From Sphagnum compactum (taxonomy: Eukaryota > Bryophyta > Sphagnopsida > Sphagnales), in the NCBI GenBank assembly GCA_965153455.1, contig OZ234498.1, positions 18,352,001-18,416,000 of the forward strand: a DNA stretch of 64,000 nt, written 5' to 3'. This document shows, piece after piece, positions 40,501 to 52,219 of the stretch. Position 1 is the stretch's first letter. The number at the start of each line of letters is the position of its first letter. The notes beneath the pieces were generated by a model. That model was not told where the DNA came from and did not search any database. It saw nothing but the letters and a program-made list of their open reading frames with translations. The translations under genes and the position numbers were made by a program.

Positions 40501-42590
40501 AGGTTAAGCTAGTCAAAGAGAAAACCAAAGATTGGATGATTGGGTAGGACCTTTGGTGGAGTTTTGGATGTAGGCAAATGAAGCATTGGTAAAATAAACA
40601 ACTCTTGTCCTCCTGGTCAAGATAAATGGAAAATGGTCATAAAATGAGCATGGATATTGAACTTAGAAATATTCATGAATATGTATTTAAGGTGCAATCG
40701 CAATAACAATTACCACAACAAGTGTAACATGTTGATAAACGTTTTATGTCTTAATTTTAAAAATTATATTAATGTTGCTAGTTTTTTAATGTGTTTGCAT
40801 GATAATATTTTAAATATTTTATAAAACATGTGGAGCAATTTGGAATGAATCTAACGAGTATACAATATGCAAAAGCACTTTTTAAACACTATAAATAAAT
40901 TGTGTTTTTGCTACTTAATCTTTTTCTCAAATGACCTGATTTATTTTGAATTGACATAATCATGGACAATGATTATTTACACCTTTACGTAGCAATATAA
41001 TATGTCATTTTTTTGTCATGATTATTTTTAATCATTGTAAAAATTGTGAATAATTCATCACCTTCTATAACCAATTTCAAGTTGTCACATCATCAAAATT
41101 ATTTTTGAAGTAATCACCTAAATGGCTAATTGTTTTCCTTTGCACCTTTTAAGGAGATTCTTAAAAATGCAAATGCCTATGAAATGTCTTTTTCAAATTC
41201 CTATGAAATACTTTGCACTTGTAGATGAAATGTGTTGATTTTCTTTTGCTTTCAACTAAATGAAACTTCAAAATATACATATGTAGTTCCAACTTTTATA
41301 TATCGCATTCATAATATATGAAACTTCTAATGTCAAAATGTGTTTAAGGGGACAATATTCACCAACTAACTTTAAACATACTTGTTATCTATTATTATTG
41401 TACTAAAGTTTTGTAAACCTTTTATTCAACATATCACAAACCCCATTGAGGGTTTAATGTTTTTGTAATGAGATTTAATTTGATGTGTTGAATATACATT
41501 TTTGTGTTTATGTTGAAAGCTAGATCATTTTTAAACTAAAATTTCACAACATTATTTTTAATATTCTTTTTACCATGCTTTCATTTGAACCAAATGCTGG
41601 CTCCTACATAGGTCATTAATCCTTGGATAAATGTGTTGAAGTCGTGGGATGATGAAGACAATTCTAAATGCTTCATGGGCACAATCACAATTAGTGTACC
41701 CAAAAAGAATGTCACATTACAAAGAATTGCAATGCACAAAATTCAACTATGAACTATGTTCTTTCCTTTAGTAATACATCATTAACTTGGAATGAAAAAT
41801 GAAAATTTAAAGTTTTAATAAATAAACGAATTATTCAAATTTTTTATTTGGTGCACAATTTAATTTTTTAAGATTCTTGTATTAAGAAAAAAAAAATAGT
41901 CCTAGTTACAACAATTGTAATATGATATAAAAATAAATAGGACCACTAAAATTTGTGCCAAATTGCATCAAATCTGAACCATAAACATAAATTGTTGTCA
42001 AATATCAATTGCCATGAAAATCGGCTTGCCACACAAATGTCTTTAACGTGATAAGTTCCAAATTTGGCCATATGTACCATTTTTATGTTTAAAAAGGTGT
42101 TGCACCAATAAGATTTGTGAACATTCAATACAGATAAAGACACACAAAACACATTAAAACTAATGATGGGTAGTTTTTTTTTTTTTCATAACCACATCTT
42201 CTAGTTTACAAAAAAATTTAATTAAAAAAATCAAGTTGGTTCTCACATTTATTTATTTTAAAATCATACCTTGTCTAGTTCCTTATTTTTATTTTTCCTC
42301 ATGCCCAAACCGATTCTTAACTTATTTAGATTAATGGATTATATTAAGTCAATACTTGAACTTAACTTCCAAATTTTAGAATTAAAATTTTTAATCAAAG
42401 CTTCAAATTTTCATAGCCCAAAAAAATTAGCAATCATTACAAAGTTTTAATATCAAACAAAAGCATGTGATCACATTTCATAGATATGCAAAACAAAAAA
42501 ATTAAATTAATTATCTTTTAATTCGTTTTGCTCAAATGAACCTTCAAATTCATTTTGCTCCTGCTTCAAATCTAATTCAAAATCTATCAA
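37519..42590. other. 3' region of the receptor-kinase gene, then intergenic DNA
   Basis: 37519-40100 is moderately GC-rich without a recognisable gene. It holds small inverted repeats: AACTTAAGTCTGA/TCAGACTTAAGTT at 38181-38193 and 38230-38242, and CCCACTGAC/GTCAGTGGG near 38484 and 38509. A 29-bp direct duplication lies at 39798-39855. From 40100 it is AT-rich and featureless to the transposon edge at 42.6 kb. Confidence 0.45.
39798..39855 (+). repeat. 29-bp tandem duplication
   Basis: CATTGCTGCRAGGAAAGTAT.. is present twice head to tail (39798-39826 and 39827-39855) with one difference. Confidence 0.9.
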
Positions 42591-42596
42591 TCTCCT

Positions 42597-42921
42597 TGGG
42601 GGGGGGGGGAGTAGAAAATACACGAATAAAAATATAGGGTGCAATACATTGGTTGTCGAGTAAAAATATAAGTTAATTAATTAAAAATAGGGTAAATTTT
42701 ATTCAAATAATCAATTTAATTATAATATAGGGTATGTAATAATTTGAAATAATTTGAAATAATGGATTATAATTAATATAAGGTGGCATTAATATGTATA
42801 TATTAGATAATTAGATAATAATAAGGGGATAAAAAAATAGGTTGGACAATTATTTTTTTCCCTTCCTAAAAATGGTCATTTGACACACATAGATCCCAAA
42901 TTTTACACTAAGTGTCCCCCC
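42597..42921 (+). repeat. Left terminal inverted repeat of the outer hAT-like element
   Basis: Aligns over its whole length with the reverse complement of 58201-58517, roughly 80% by eye. Shared blocks include AAAAATATAGGGTGCAA, TTATAATATAGGGTATG-like sequence, CCTAAAAATGGTC, CACATAGATCC and AAGTGTCCCC. Confidence 0.85.
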
Positions 42922-42946
42922 CAAATCAAATCCACCAATTGGACCC

Positions 42947-43912
42947 TTACAATTCGTTTTTGTAGCATTTGGCTAATCTCACAAAGATTAATATCTTAAT
43001 GTTATCTAATTGTAAGTGACATTTCTTCAAATTGATGAAAATTCCAACAAGGGAAAATAATCTTTTTGTTTCAATTTGAAAACCTATAATCCTTAATATT
43101 TGTTTAGTTGAAAAGCCAATAATTGGAAACATGGTCCCATATTTCCTCCACCATCTAAAGGGCATTTGATATTTTTTACATCCATTTAATATTTATGAAA
43201 TATCAACAATTCTTAGTTAACAAGCTTTTTCATACCTTCGCTAGTGCCAATCACCATCCCACAAACGTCCACATTCCTATCTTCATCAATGGAATTTTCA
43301 ATTGTTCTTTTCAATTGCTTTTATCTTCAGCAATGGAACTTTCAACTTTGGACAATGGATGCAAATGATGATAAGACTAAAATAACATAGGAAACAAGGA
43401 ATTTTTATGATATTTTTCAACTATAGTCACTTTATGTTCATGACCAATAAAAGAATAGATCAATATCAAACTCTTAAATCTAGGATTTAACATCAAGTTT
43501 AGTATATTATGAGTTTTTTTCTTATTATATCTTTTCAAGAAAGAAACGAAAGAATGAATCACCATGATGAACTCCTTTTTTATGTTCTTTGCAAAAGTTT
43601 TCAACTCAATAGTTAAACTAGAATACCATTAATCAAAACATTTGATAAAGGGAGATGGTTCATTTTGTCCTTTAGCTTTAGGCTCATGGATATGGCTACA
43701 TTCAACGCATCATTTGACAACTAGAGACCTTTAGATTGGTTTAGGATGCAAGCAATGACAACATGAGACAAAATATGTATTATAATTAGTGATATATGCC
43801 ATGTGAGTCAAAAGGGCACATGACTAGTGACCCTAAGATTGGTTTGTTTATTACAATAGAGCGCAATGGTTTCTTAAAACTAAAGGGTTTTTTGAAACAT
43901 GATCACTTTGCT
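42947..43912 (-). pseudogene. Outer hAT-like transposase, C-terminal half
   Basis: Read on the minus strand from 43912: SKVIMFQKTL with a stop after it; then NILNLMLNPRFKSLILIYSF at about 43490-43430; then GFQIETKRLFSLVG at about 43075-43034, the hAT dimerisation signature (S/GxxxExxFSxxG). It ends at a TAA at 42949-42947, immediately inside the left terminal repeat. Stops and frameshifts break it. It continues the frame interrupted at 55975. Confidence 0.8.
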
Positions 43913-43919
43913 TACAAAA
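43912..43919 (+). repeat. Left 8-bp target site duplication of the inner hAT element (TTACAAAA)
   Basis: Matches TTGCAAAA at 55863-55870 at 7 of 8 positions. 8 bp is the hAT-type duplication length. Confidence 0.75.
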
Positions 43920-44039
43920 CAAGGTTGTCAAAATCGACATGACACGGCCATCTTGTGTCGGGCATCATGTCAACATTTGTCCTAATGCATTTGTTGCGTC
44001 TATTAGGATGGATGCAATAAAATATTTGTTAACACTCGG

Positions 44040-44195
44040 GTTACCCTTGTTACGATTGGCGGCCAGAAACAAATTTCGATCACCAAGCTTATTGGTGACC
44101 AAATTTTTTTGATCATCACAAGCTTGGTGACCAAAAAATTCCAATCGCCGCATTGAAATTTTTGGCAACTGAATTTTTTTGGTTGCCATCTTTTC
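44040..44195. repeat. Subterminal short-motif cluster, left end of inner hAT
   Basis: Alternating TTGGTGACCAAA, GATCACC, GGCGGCC and TTTTTGGTTGCC words in both orientations begin about 120 bp inside the left end. Subterminal arrays of transposase-binding motifs are usual in hAT and CACTA elements; the binding role is inference. Confidence 0.6.
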
Positions 44196-44384
44196 AATGT
44201 GTCAAACTATAGCCTTACCATTTACATTAAAGAATACCTTAAGGCAAAAGAAGAATTATGGAAATTCCAATATTTCACCATGCAGAAATATAATCTTCAA
44301 AAAGAATCCTCTAAAAGAAACCAAACTCCTTCAAAATATTACAACTCTATCACTAATCCCAAGTTTCAACACAAGCCAAAATGT

Positions 44385-44505
44385 AATCTTTCAAAAATCC
44401 TCTTATAAAAATAGAGCTATTACCCAAGGGCAAAAATTCGTTAAACTACTATATTCTATAATGAATCTAAACACAATAACCTTGCCTTGGTAAGCATTGC
44501 CAAAA
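44385..44505 (+). repeat. Dispersed repeat copy (partner of 10030-10135)
   Basis: CTTTCAAAAATCCTCTTATA, AAACTACTATATTCTATAAT and GAATCTAAACACAATAACCT match the copy upstream of the DAHP synthase gene. Here it lies inside the inner hAT element. Confidence 0.75.
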
Positions 44506-44989
44506 AAAAAATGAAAACCAAAATAAAAGTCTACAAAGTGAATGTCTTGCTTAAAAAATGTTGCTTCAAATGAATTTTTTATTGATTTTTTTCATTATTT
44601 GATGTCTATCAATTATATAAAAACATTTATTGGAACAAATTATCAATGGTGAGTCTAATCATCCATAATCAAAATTATAAAAGATAGATGGGTAATACTT
44701 GTGTAAAATTGTAAATGATTGTTGTATCTTATGTTTACAAGAACCCCATCATCATTATAGAAGATAAATCTGAACACAAATTTCAAATGTGCAAAAAAAT
44801 TGGATTCACAAATCTCAAAATTTGATTACACATGACAACATTATTTACTTACAAAACTGGGTTTTATAAAATTCTCAAGTCCAAAACATGTCATTTTTGA
44901 AAGATCATGCATATTCCATATTTAGCAACTACAAATTATCTATAGTTACCTTCGATAACACTCTTCAAGTGTAATCATGTATGGAGGCC

Positions 44990-46600
44990 CCATCAATATG
45001 CGCGCGATGTGTTGGATAGTTATTCATGCTTCTAAATTTGGGCCATACATGTCATGGATCAGTTTCCCAGATGACATATTGGTTGAATTGTCCACAAATA
45101 TTTTGCATCCCAATCTTCACCTCATATGACATTTTTCAACCTACCTATCAAATATGTTTCAGACCTCAAAGTTGTGGCGTGTTGCTTAACCATTTGTCAA
45201 GGGGAATTTGCAGTTCCCGACTTGCTATAAACAAAAAATAATTCTATGACAACCCGCCAACACACTTTCTTTACGTTGGTCACATCTTGCTCTTTTGCAA
45301 ACCCATACAATGATGGTATCACCTTTTGCAAACACCGAACTTCACCCCGATCACACATGCCAATGTACACAACATTTGGTTTTTCTTATGAAAAATGCAA
45401 CATAATGTTGTCCTTGGACAAGTTGTTATGCAAAATTCTACAATGATGTACTACGTTCATAATGATTATGAATGCCCATGCCAACTTCACACGATTTTAC
45501 CTAAAGGTGACAAATCATGTTTGCCCTTCCATATTCAACCCCCCTTGCCGCAAGAAGGTATGATTATGCATAATGGGGGAGTACTTCATGTTGTAATCCA
45601 ACATTTCTCAAAAAGTTCCCCCTTTCCACCACAATGTGTATGCTTCCATGGTCTATGTGGATGGCAAGGAATTTGATGACACTTGGATGTTTGCACGGGC
45701 ATGCCAAGGCTTTCAACGATCGTTATTGGCAGGGATTATCGCTTATCATCCATCTTCAATGTCTTCCCCGCCAATTCAATCATGCTTGGGATGCGATCAA
45801 ATCTTTTGATTTGCACTTCATGCACCACACCATAACCACCTTTATTGTCTCCACCAACAATGGGAGCACATTTGTTGTGCTTGAAATCCATAACACACCT
45901 CATCTTCCAATTTGAGCTAGAAGGTTTCCAACACCTTCTTGCATCCATGGTGCAAACCCCGCCTTTTTTTTCGACCAATTCTTCAAGAATTTGGCCCAAC
46001 ATGAAAATTTCTCCCATAAGTTCACCACCTCTGTGGTCCGATGCACCTTGTCCTTTTGTGGATAAAAGGCATCAAACCATTGTAACAAGTTTGTGGCTGC
46101 ATGTGAAATTTTGCATTCAAACCATTCTGGGAACCCTTCGAAATTCTAAAGTTAGGTGTATTGTGAGGAACCATTTAATTTTCCAAAAATTTATGCTTCA
46201 TGACCTACTTATACCTCTCCAAACTAAGTTCTTACTTGTTCACAAAAGCACTGTCGAGGTATGCCATTGTGTGTTCCATGAAAAATGTCATGATAATATT
46301 ATGGAATTGTTGTGTGGCAATTTGTTTAGGATCATTATTTTCAAGCTTTTGACACTCTTGGGATTGTGTCGATGAAAGGCTCACCCCCCTGGAAATTTCT
46401 GCAGCCCTTTGCTTATATATGGTTAAAGGTGGGCCTGTCAAAGGTTTGGGGGGATAAGTACCAAATGATGTGTGGGATAACTTGTTTCAAGGGTTTTGAT
46501 CAAATTGTCCGCTTGATGGTTGTCTGCCCAATTGTCCATTCGACAACATCGTTTAAATCTTTAATGACAAAAAACCCAAAGTCTTTCTAAGCACTAATTG
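44990..46600 (-). pseudogene. Protein-kinase-like gene remnant inside the inner hAT
   Basis: On the minus strand a Gly-rich loop (GGYGVVHEVQI) and IELAGKTLK at about 45865-45760 match kinase subdomains I-II. After a stop and frameshifts, ILHNNLSKDNIMLHF at about 45440-45395 matches the catalytic loop, with the usual Asp of HxD as Asn. VYIGMCDRGEV at about 45385 is at the DFG position, and the APE position reads VIE near 45250. A WxEDWD..Y-type C-lobe segment follows to about 45000. An upstream segment (LLQWFDAFYPQKDKV..) extends to 46600. In-frame stops and the missing catalytic Asp make activity impossible. No specific kinase family could be named. Confidence 0.65.
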
Positions 46601-46829
46601 TTAATAGTAATTAGAGTTTCAAAAAATCAAGGTTTAATGTGTTCCAAAATTTTTGCAAAATGCAAAAAAGATCAGCCTTCACCAAGGACTTAATCACCTT
46701 AACTCATCAAGTGTTCCACGCAATGGTTATAAGTGGGCAACCAAAGACATAAAACCCAAATGAAAATAGAGGTGCTCAAAATTGAATCAATAATTGCATT
46801 TTAAAACTCATATACCCTCAAAAACTTTT

Positions 46830-47130
46830 TCACAAATTGGTCGCCATCAGACGGTTAAGAAAAAATTTGGTCACCATTTTATGATTCCCAAATGATGATA
46901 AAAAATGGACCTAATGCATCATGGGCGACCAAAAATCATAGTCGTTATCCAATGGTGACCAAATTTAATCATTGTCGTTGAATGGTGACCGAATTCGGTT
47001 CCCACGTGAGTGTGTCGACCGAAAACCTTATGGTCGCCACAATTTCTTTCCCTTCCTCCTCCACCCCCCCCCCCCTTTTATTTCGTTTTCCCCCCTTGAT
47101 GGCAACCAAAACCATTTTGGTTGCCATGTT
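46830..47130. repeat. GGTGACC/GGTCGCC motif cluster
   Basis: Words such as TTTGGTCACC, GGGCGACC, ATGGTGACC and TTGGTTGCCAT occur in both orientations, upstream of the kinase-like remnant. A C-rich run lies at 47064-47076. Confidence 0.6.
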
Positions 47131-48090
47131 GTGTGATCCCCTCATTAAAAACTAAGGGCATTGATGGGAACCCATTGGAAACTTGAAAGGAACATGTTGG
47201 GAACAAATGGAACAATGGAAATCCTTCCTTGTTGGGAGCAAAATTTGACACAATTTTGTAACACATCTTTTTAATGGGGACTAAAAGAAAAGAACACTTA
47301 GCTATAATTATTGTAATCAAAAGATAATGATCAATTACAAAAAGATTTTTTTTAAAATTTACTTGAATTGAATTAGTTACAGTATCTATCAAAAGATGAA
47401 ACCCTGATAATACACTATCAAAATGGTATTTCCCATAGTTTCTAGATAGAGCCTCACATGGCAAAGACATTTGTTCCTTTTTTTCATGAATTCAACTAAA
47501 AATTAACAATATTGTGTCAAAACAGTCCTATGTGTTATAAACATGAAAGTCCATCATGATGTCTTCATGCAACAAGTCTTCAAGCAAATTTGAGACATCT
47601 AAAACATAGATTCCTTCGAACTCACATGGAAAATATTTGACACTAGGGCCATTCTGATCTCAAGCTATGAACACATTCTTCTTGTCCATTACATTTTCAA
47701 TTTCGACATATAGTGTCAAGGGTATGTCCTTATATAATAAGTCTTCTGGTAATTGAAAAATATTCACATCATATTTGCCTTCTTCTTGGCTTGGGAAATA
47801 TATGACATTTGTCCTTTCATATAGTCCCAATTCACAATGGTGTGGTCATCCCATTTGCGAACTTGCTTGATTATCTATCCCTTAACTTAATTGTTCAACA
47901 TATTTTGTTTTGCAAAAAAAATTGAAATCACAAAAATAACAAAAAATAATGCATTGAGTCCCTTCCTCCTTTTTTAAAAGTGTTGTGCACTAATTGTCCA
48001 AAACAATTGAAGTCATACATGTTGAAAAGAAAGTAAAGAAAAATGAAAATGCAAAGCTCCTTATATAAGTTAAATTAGGGGTACCCCCAA
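47131..48090. other. Inner-element DNA without recognised content
   Basis: AT-rich; no protein family recognised on either strand. Confidence 0.4.
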
Positions 48091-48099
48091 AACTAGGGG

Positions 48100-48600
48100 C
48101 ACCCAAAACATTTGGCGATCGAAAAAATTTGGTTACCATTTGACAACGTTTCCATGTACCAATCGCATGTGGTTGTCGAATGTCATTGGATGGCGAGTGA
48201 ATTTGTTCGATTGCCAAGGAGTTGTCTGGACAGTTGATGACTGAAAAAACTTGATCACCACCCTTAATGGCTAAAGACAACAAAAAATATTTGGTCGTTA
48301 ATTAACTGATTGTATAATTAGCAACCAAAAAAATTGTCACCAATTAGTTGATTATATAGTCGACGACCTAAATTTCAATCACCACATGTTTGATGGCAAC
48401 CGAACCTGTTTTGGTCACTTTCGGTCACCATTTGACACAATGGTTCAATGGTGATTGAACCATTTTTTGGTTACCATTTGATGGCCCTATGTCCATGATT
48501 CTTGCAGGTTGTCGAATGACGACCAAAAATATCAATCACCAAGGAATCTAGGTTGTTTGTTTAAGCCTGACACATAAATCAGGCCTTCGATGGCAACCAA
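48100..48600. repeat. GGTNACC motif cluster
   Basis: TTGGCGATCG, TTTGGTTACC, GATTGCC, ATGGCAACC and TTTGGTCACC words recur about every 25-40 bp in both orientations. Confidence 0.6.
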
Positions 48601-49589
48601 AACATGCCTAGGCCAGTCTTGGGCCTTTGGGCTTATGTGGGTCCATTATAAGACCCATGTACTTTCTTCCACCACATGTGAAAACTTTGTTTGCTTTGAG
48701 CAATTAATGCCATACACTTGGAAGAAAGTGGGAGTCCTTTGGAGGGCTTTAAAGTTCATGACACTAATTGTGAAAACAATTATGTGTTAAACTTCAGGGC
48801 TAAACTTCTTAAAGGACCCCCATACTAATTCATTATACATTTTTTTGGAACTTAACTTTAATTTACCCCACCCTTAACCCTAATTTATCCTTAACCTTAA
48901 TTTACCCTTAGTTTACCTATTTATTAATGGACGGTGGGTATGATGGTGAACGTTGTAGACCGAAGGAGAGTGGTTGGGAGCCATGGCACAAAAGGAAGAC
49001 GACACAAAGCAAAGCTTGAAACATTTAAAGACCCAACCGTCCTAGTAGATGTTGGATGGGAAATTCTTCCCCAGCCTTAATCGTACACCTTATGTTCACA
49101 AAATGTGTGGTGGTGCCACATTGACAACAAGTGACCACTTTCTAAGCATGAAACCCACAGGAAAAATAATTTCTCCCAATATACAAGTTGCCTAGATGAA
49201 CATATGAAGGCATGCATGTTGGAGGTGCACATGGCCATGACAAGGAGCCAATTTTTCTTGGAACCAAGTGCCTATGACTATGGTAAAAATAGTTTATGTT
49301 GAGTTGGTGCTTGGGGTTCAAGTTGATTTGAAGACCGTTCCAAGCCAATGTACTGACAATGTGCTTCCATACCGACCGGATAAATTTGCAGTGGCAAATC
49401 TATTGGCTCTTCTAGAAATTCTTCCAACTGTTACAACAATTCCCCTAGTTCTTATAATATGATCTCGGGTTCCTCCCAGATTTGCCCCTGTCACTTCCCC
49501 TTTCTCTTTTGAATTGATACCACCAATGTCATGGATGCCAATGTCATGGGGTTCATTCAATTAAATGTTCATCCATGATTTGTATAAAC

Positions 49590-49800
49590 TTGTATTTAAC
49601 TTTTTAGTTTAGTTTCAATTCATTTTTAGTTAAGTTTTAATTCACTTTTAGTTCACTTGCAGTTCATTCTAGTTAACTCTTAGTTCACTTTCAATTATTT
49701 TTAGTTAACTTTCAATTCACTTTTAGTTAAGTTTAAGTTCATTCTTAATTGAATTTTAGTTCACTCTTAGTTGAATTTTAGTTCATTCATAGTTTACACA
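49590..49800 (+). repeat. Short tandem array, TTTTAGTTCACT-type, period about 20 bp
   Basis: About ten diverged units of (T)TTTTAGTT(C/A)A(C/A)TTT(T/C)AATT. No coding potential. Confidence 0.75.
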
Positions 49801-50459
49801 TGGGTGTACATGAATGAACATGGGCCACATGTAGATTGAAAGTTGAGAAATTTCCTTGAGCTGAGTGCCTAATGGGTATAAATAGAGGTAGAATTCTTCA
49901 TTACCTTTAGTCTATTCAACACCAATTTTCAACACATTTTGTTGTCATAACCTTGTTTTGTTTTTATTTTATTTTTGCAATAAAATCTTGTTAAATTTTT
50001 GTTTCACACATGTTGTGTTCTTGTTCTTGTTTTTTTTGTTTTCATAATTTGAATTTAGGAAATTAGGCCTGCCTTTGTTTTCGTCTGGTTTAGGTGATCC
50101 CATAGTTTTGGTTTGGTTATTTTCATGTGTGTGATAACCATTACCACTTGTTCCTGAATCACCAACACCGAGTACTTCTTGGAACCAAGATCGTTTTCTT
50201 GTGATGAGCGACCGAATTGTTTAGTGTCTTTGGGAACAAAATTCCTTTTAATCATCATTGAGCATGTGGATGTAAAATAATTGGATGTTGTGGTTCAAAT
50301 GGCATCTTATATGCCATTTGACATGACAAACGGTTAGGGGGGTTGGCACAAGGTGTTAGCATATTGTCCTTCACAAGATGAGCCAACATTGCATAACATG
50401 TTCTTGAAGTGTTGTGAGGGGAAATGGACGTAATGCATATGCAACTTTGGGAGATGACA

Positions 50460-51680
50460 TTGAAACATGGTGCACTATGTGAATAATTGGCTACATGCCA
50501 AATAAAGTGTCTTGGGCTAGAACAAAATGTCGCCAATCGACAAAAGACACTAGAAAAGGCAATTGTAAGGGCCATTAAGGCGGAAAAAGAACGCCTAAAT
50601 TCCATGGAATTGAACATTACCATCAAACAATACTTGACATGAAGGAATAATATCGAAGAAATGTTTTAACATTTGTAAAAGTGACCCAATGAAATTCAAA
50701 CCACATGCATCTTGCATGTATTTTGGCAACATGGATCAAACTGCATAATTGGAGGCAGAGCTTGTAAAAATGCAAGCAAAATATTGTGAAGATGGGAGGT
50801 TCTAATCACATAGTTTAACATCATGGCCCAGGATATTCAAGATGTTTTCTAACAATTTACCAAAGATGCAAGATAACGCAAGCATAGATTGGACAACACA
50901 TCCCAAGTTCAATTGGGAATATGTCACTGCCATGTCAAAAAAAATAGGGAAACTCTTATGGCGCACACCTCCATGCTTCACACAAAATGGGGAATGCATT
51001 TTTTTTGCTCCCCATTTGGACCAAAAGGAGCATGGATTTTGGGCACTTGCCAACACATGTACCATCCACAATGCCCAATCATTTTGATGGTGGCAAGGAA
51101 GAGATGTCCATAATGTAAGGTTGGGCATTTCACCAATGCCTATATGAATGTTTTAGTTTTCAAGCGGCCATGCCACAATATTGGGAATACAACATGTTTA
51201 ACACACCCAATAGGCCACAAGCATGGGGCGCAAACATGAAATGGATTTGGAATGTTAGCATGTCTATTATTACATGGGGGAATCGATATGACAAATCCAT
51301 GATTTAGAAGGCATGTGAATTGTTTTACTTGTTAGGGACCAATACACAATATTGTTGGTTTTATCAAATGTTTCAGGGGTGGTATAACCCAAAAACCAAC
51401 AAGTTCAAATATGGTCTAAATATGGAACATGATTGGTACAACATGATAGGGGAGGATATCAGGTGAGGGTTCACCACAAGCAATTTTCAGCTTGAAGACC
51501 AAGCCAACTTAACATTGGAAGAAATTAATGAAAGGCCGCATTTGAAAGAATGATGTTGACTTTGCATTATTAATTGCAATATCTCCTCACATCATCACAA
51601 TGTTCAATGAAATAAATAATCTTCCTGAGTTGGACACAATTTTGAATAGGAAACCCATTGGGCTAGGAAATTGTGTTAGT
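50460..51680 (+). pseudogene. RING-H2-like gene remnant inside the inner hAT
   Basis: On the plus strand a frame containing KFNWEYVTAMSKKIGKLLWR and GECIFFAPHLDQKEHGFWAL (about 50905-51045) passes, after a frameshift, into TCQHMYHPQC, and then MVARKRCP-stop-CKVGH. That is C-x-H-x2-H-x2-C-x13-C-x2-C, the second half of a RING-H2 finger. A later segment, NDVDFALLIAISPHIITMF.. near 51550-51640, looks like the C-terminal part of the same protein. Basic, possibly coiled-coil sequence precedes it. RING-H2 fingers are usually E3 ubiquitin ligase domains; here the gene is broken by at least one frameshift and several stops. The first Cys pair of the finger is not clear. Confidence 0.55.
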
Positions 51681-52219
51681 TGATAATGTGATAGTAACAT
51701 TGGGAAAAGTAGTAATATAATTAGAATTTGCCACTAGGTGCAACATATGTACATTGTAGAGTAGCCTCAATATTGTACAAAATTGATATATTTATTGGGG
51801 CAATATGGGCAAACAAGTTGTTTCCCCTAAGAATTTGTCGCAATTAATGTAACCTAATTAACTATAATCATATGTAAAGTTTTACAATTGAAAAATGAAT
51901 TGGATGAATGGATATGGCCCATAATTGTTAAATATTGAACCTCATTAATGATAATGTGACTCGAATGATTAAAAAACATATAATTGTAATTATATGATCG
52001 CATTTCATTCAGAGTGCCCTTGAAATTTAAATTTTAAAATTTGAATTATGGAAATGAAATTGCCTTGTATGAAATATGCCAATTTCCAAATAGGGTCCCA
52101 AAGCAAATGGTTAAAATTTTATTACCAAAAAATATATAGTTGGAAGGAGATATGTTCAAGCCACCATGTGGATTTGCATAGAAAATTTAACCTATGTGTA
52201 AGTATTACAAAATGCCAAT

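Noticed and set aside
43920-47160. Separate kinase-carrying element ending near 47.1 kb
   Set aside because: No matching terminus or 8-bp duplication was found near 47.1 kb, whereas the 43920-55862 ends match and restore the outer reading frame. Kept only as an alternative.
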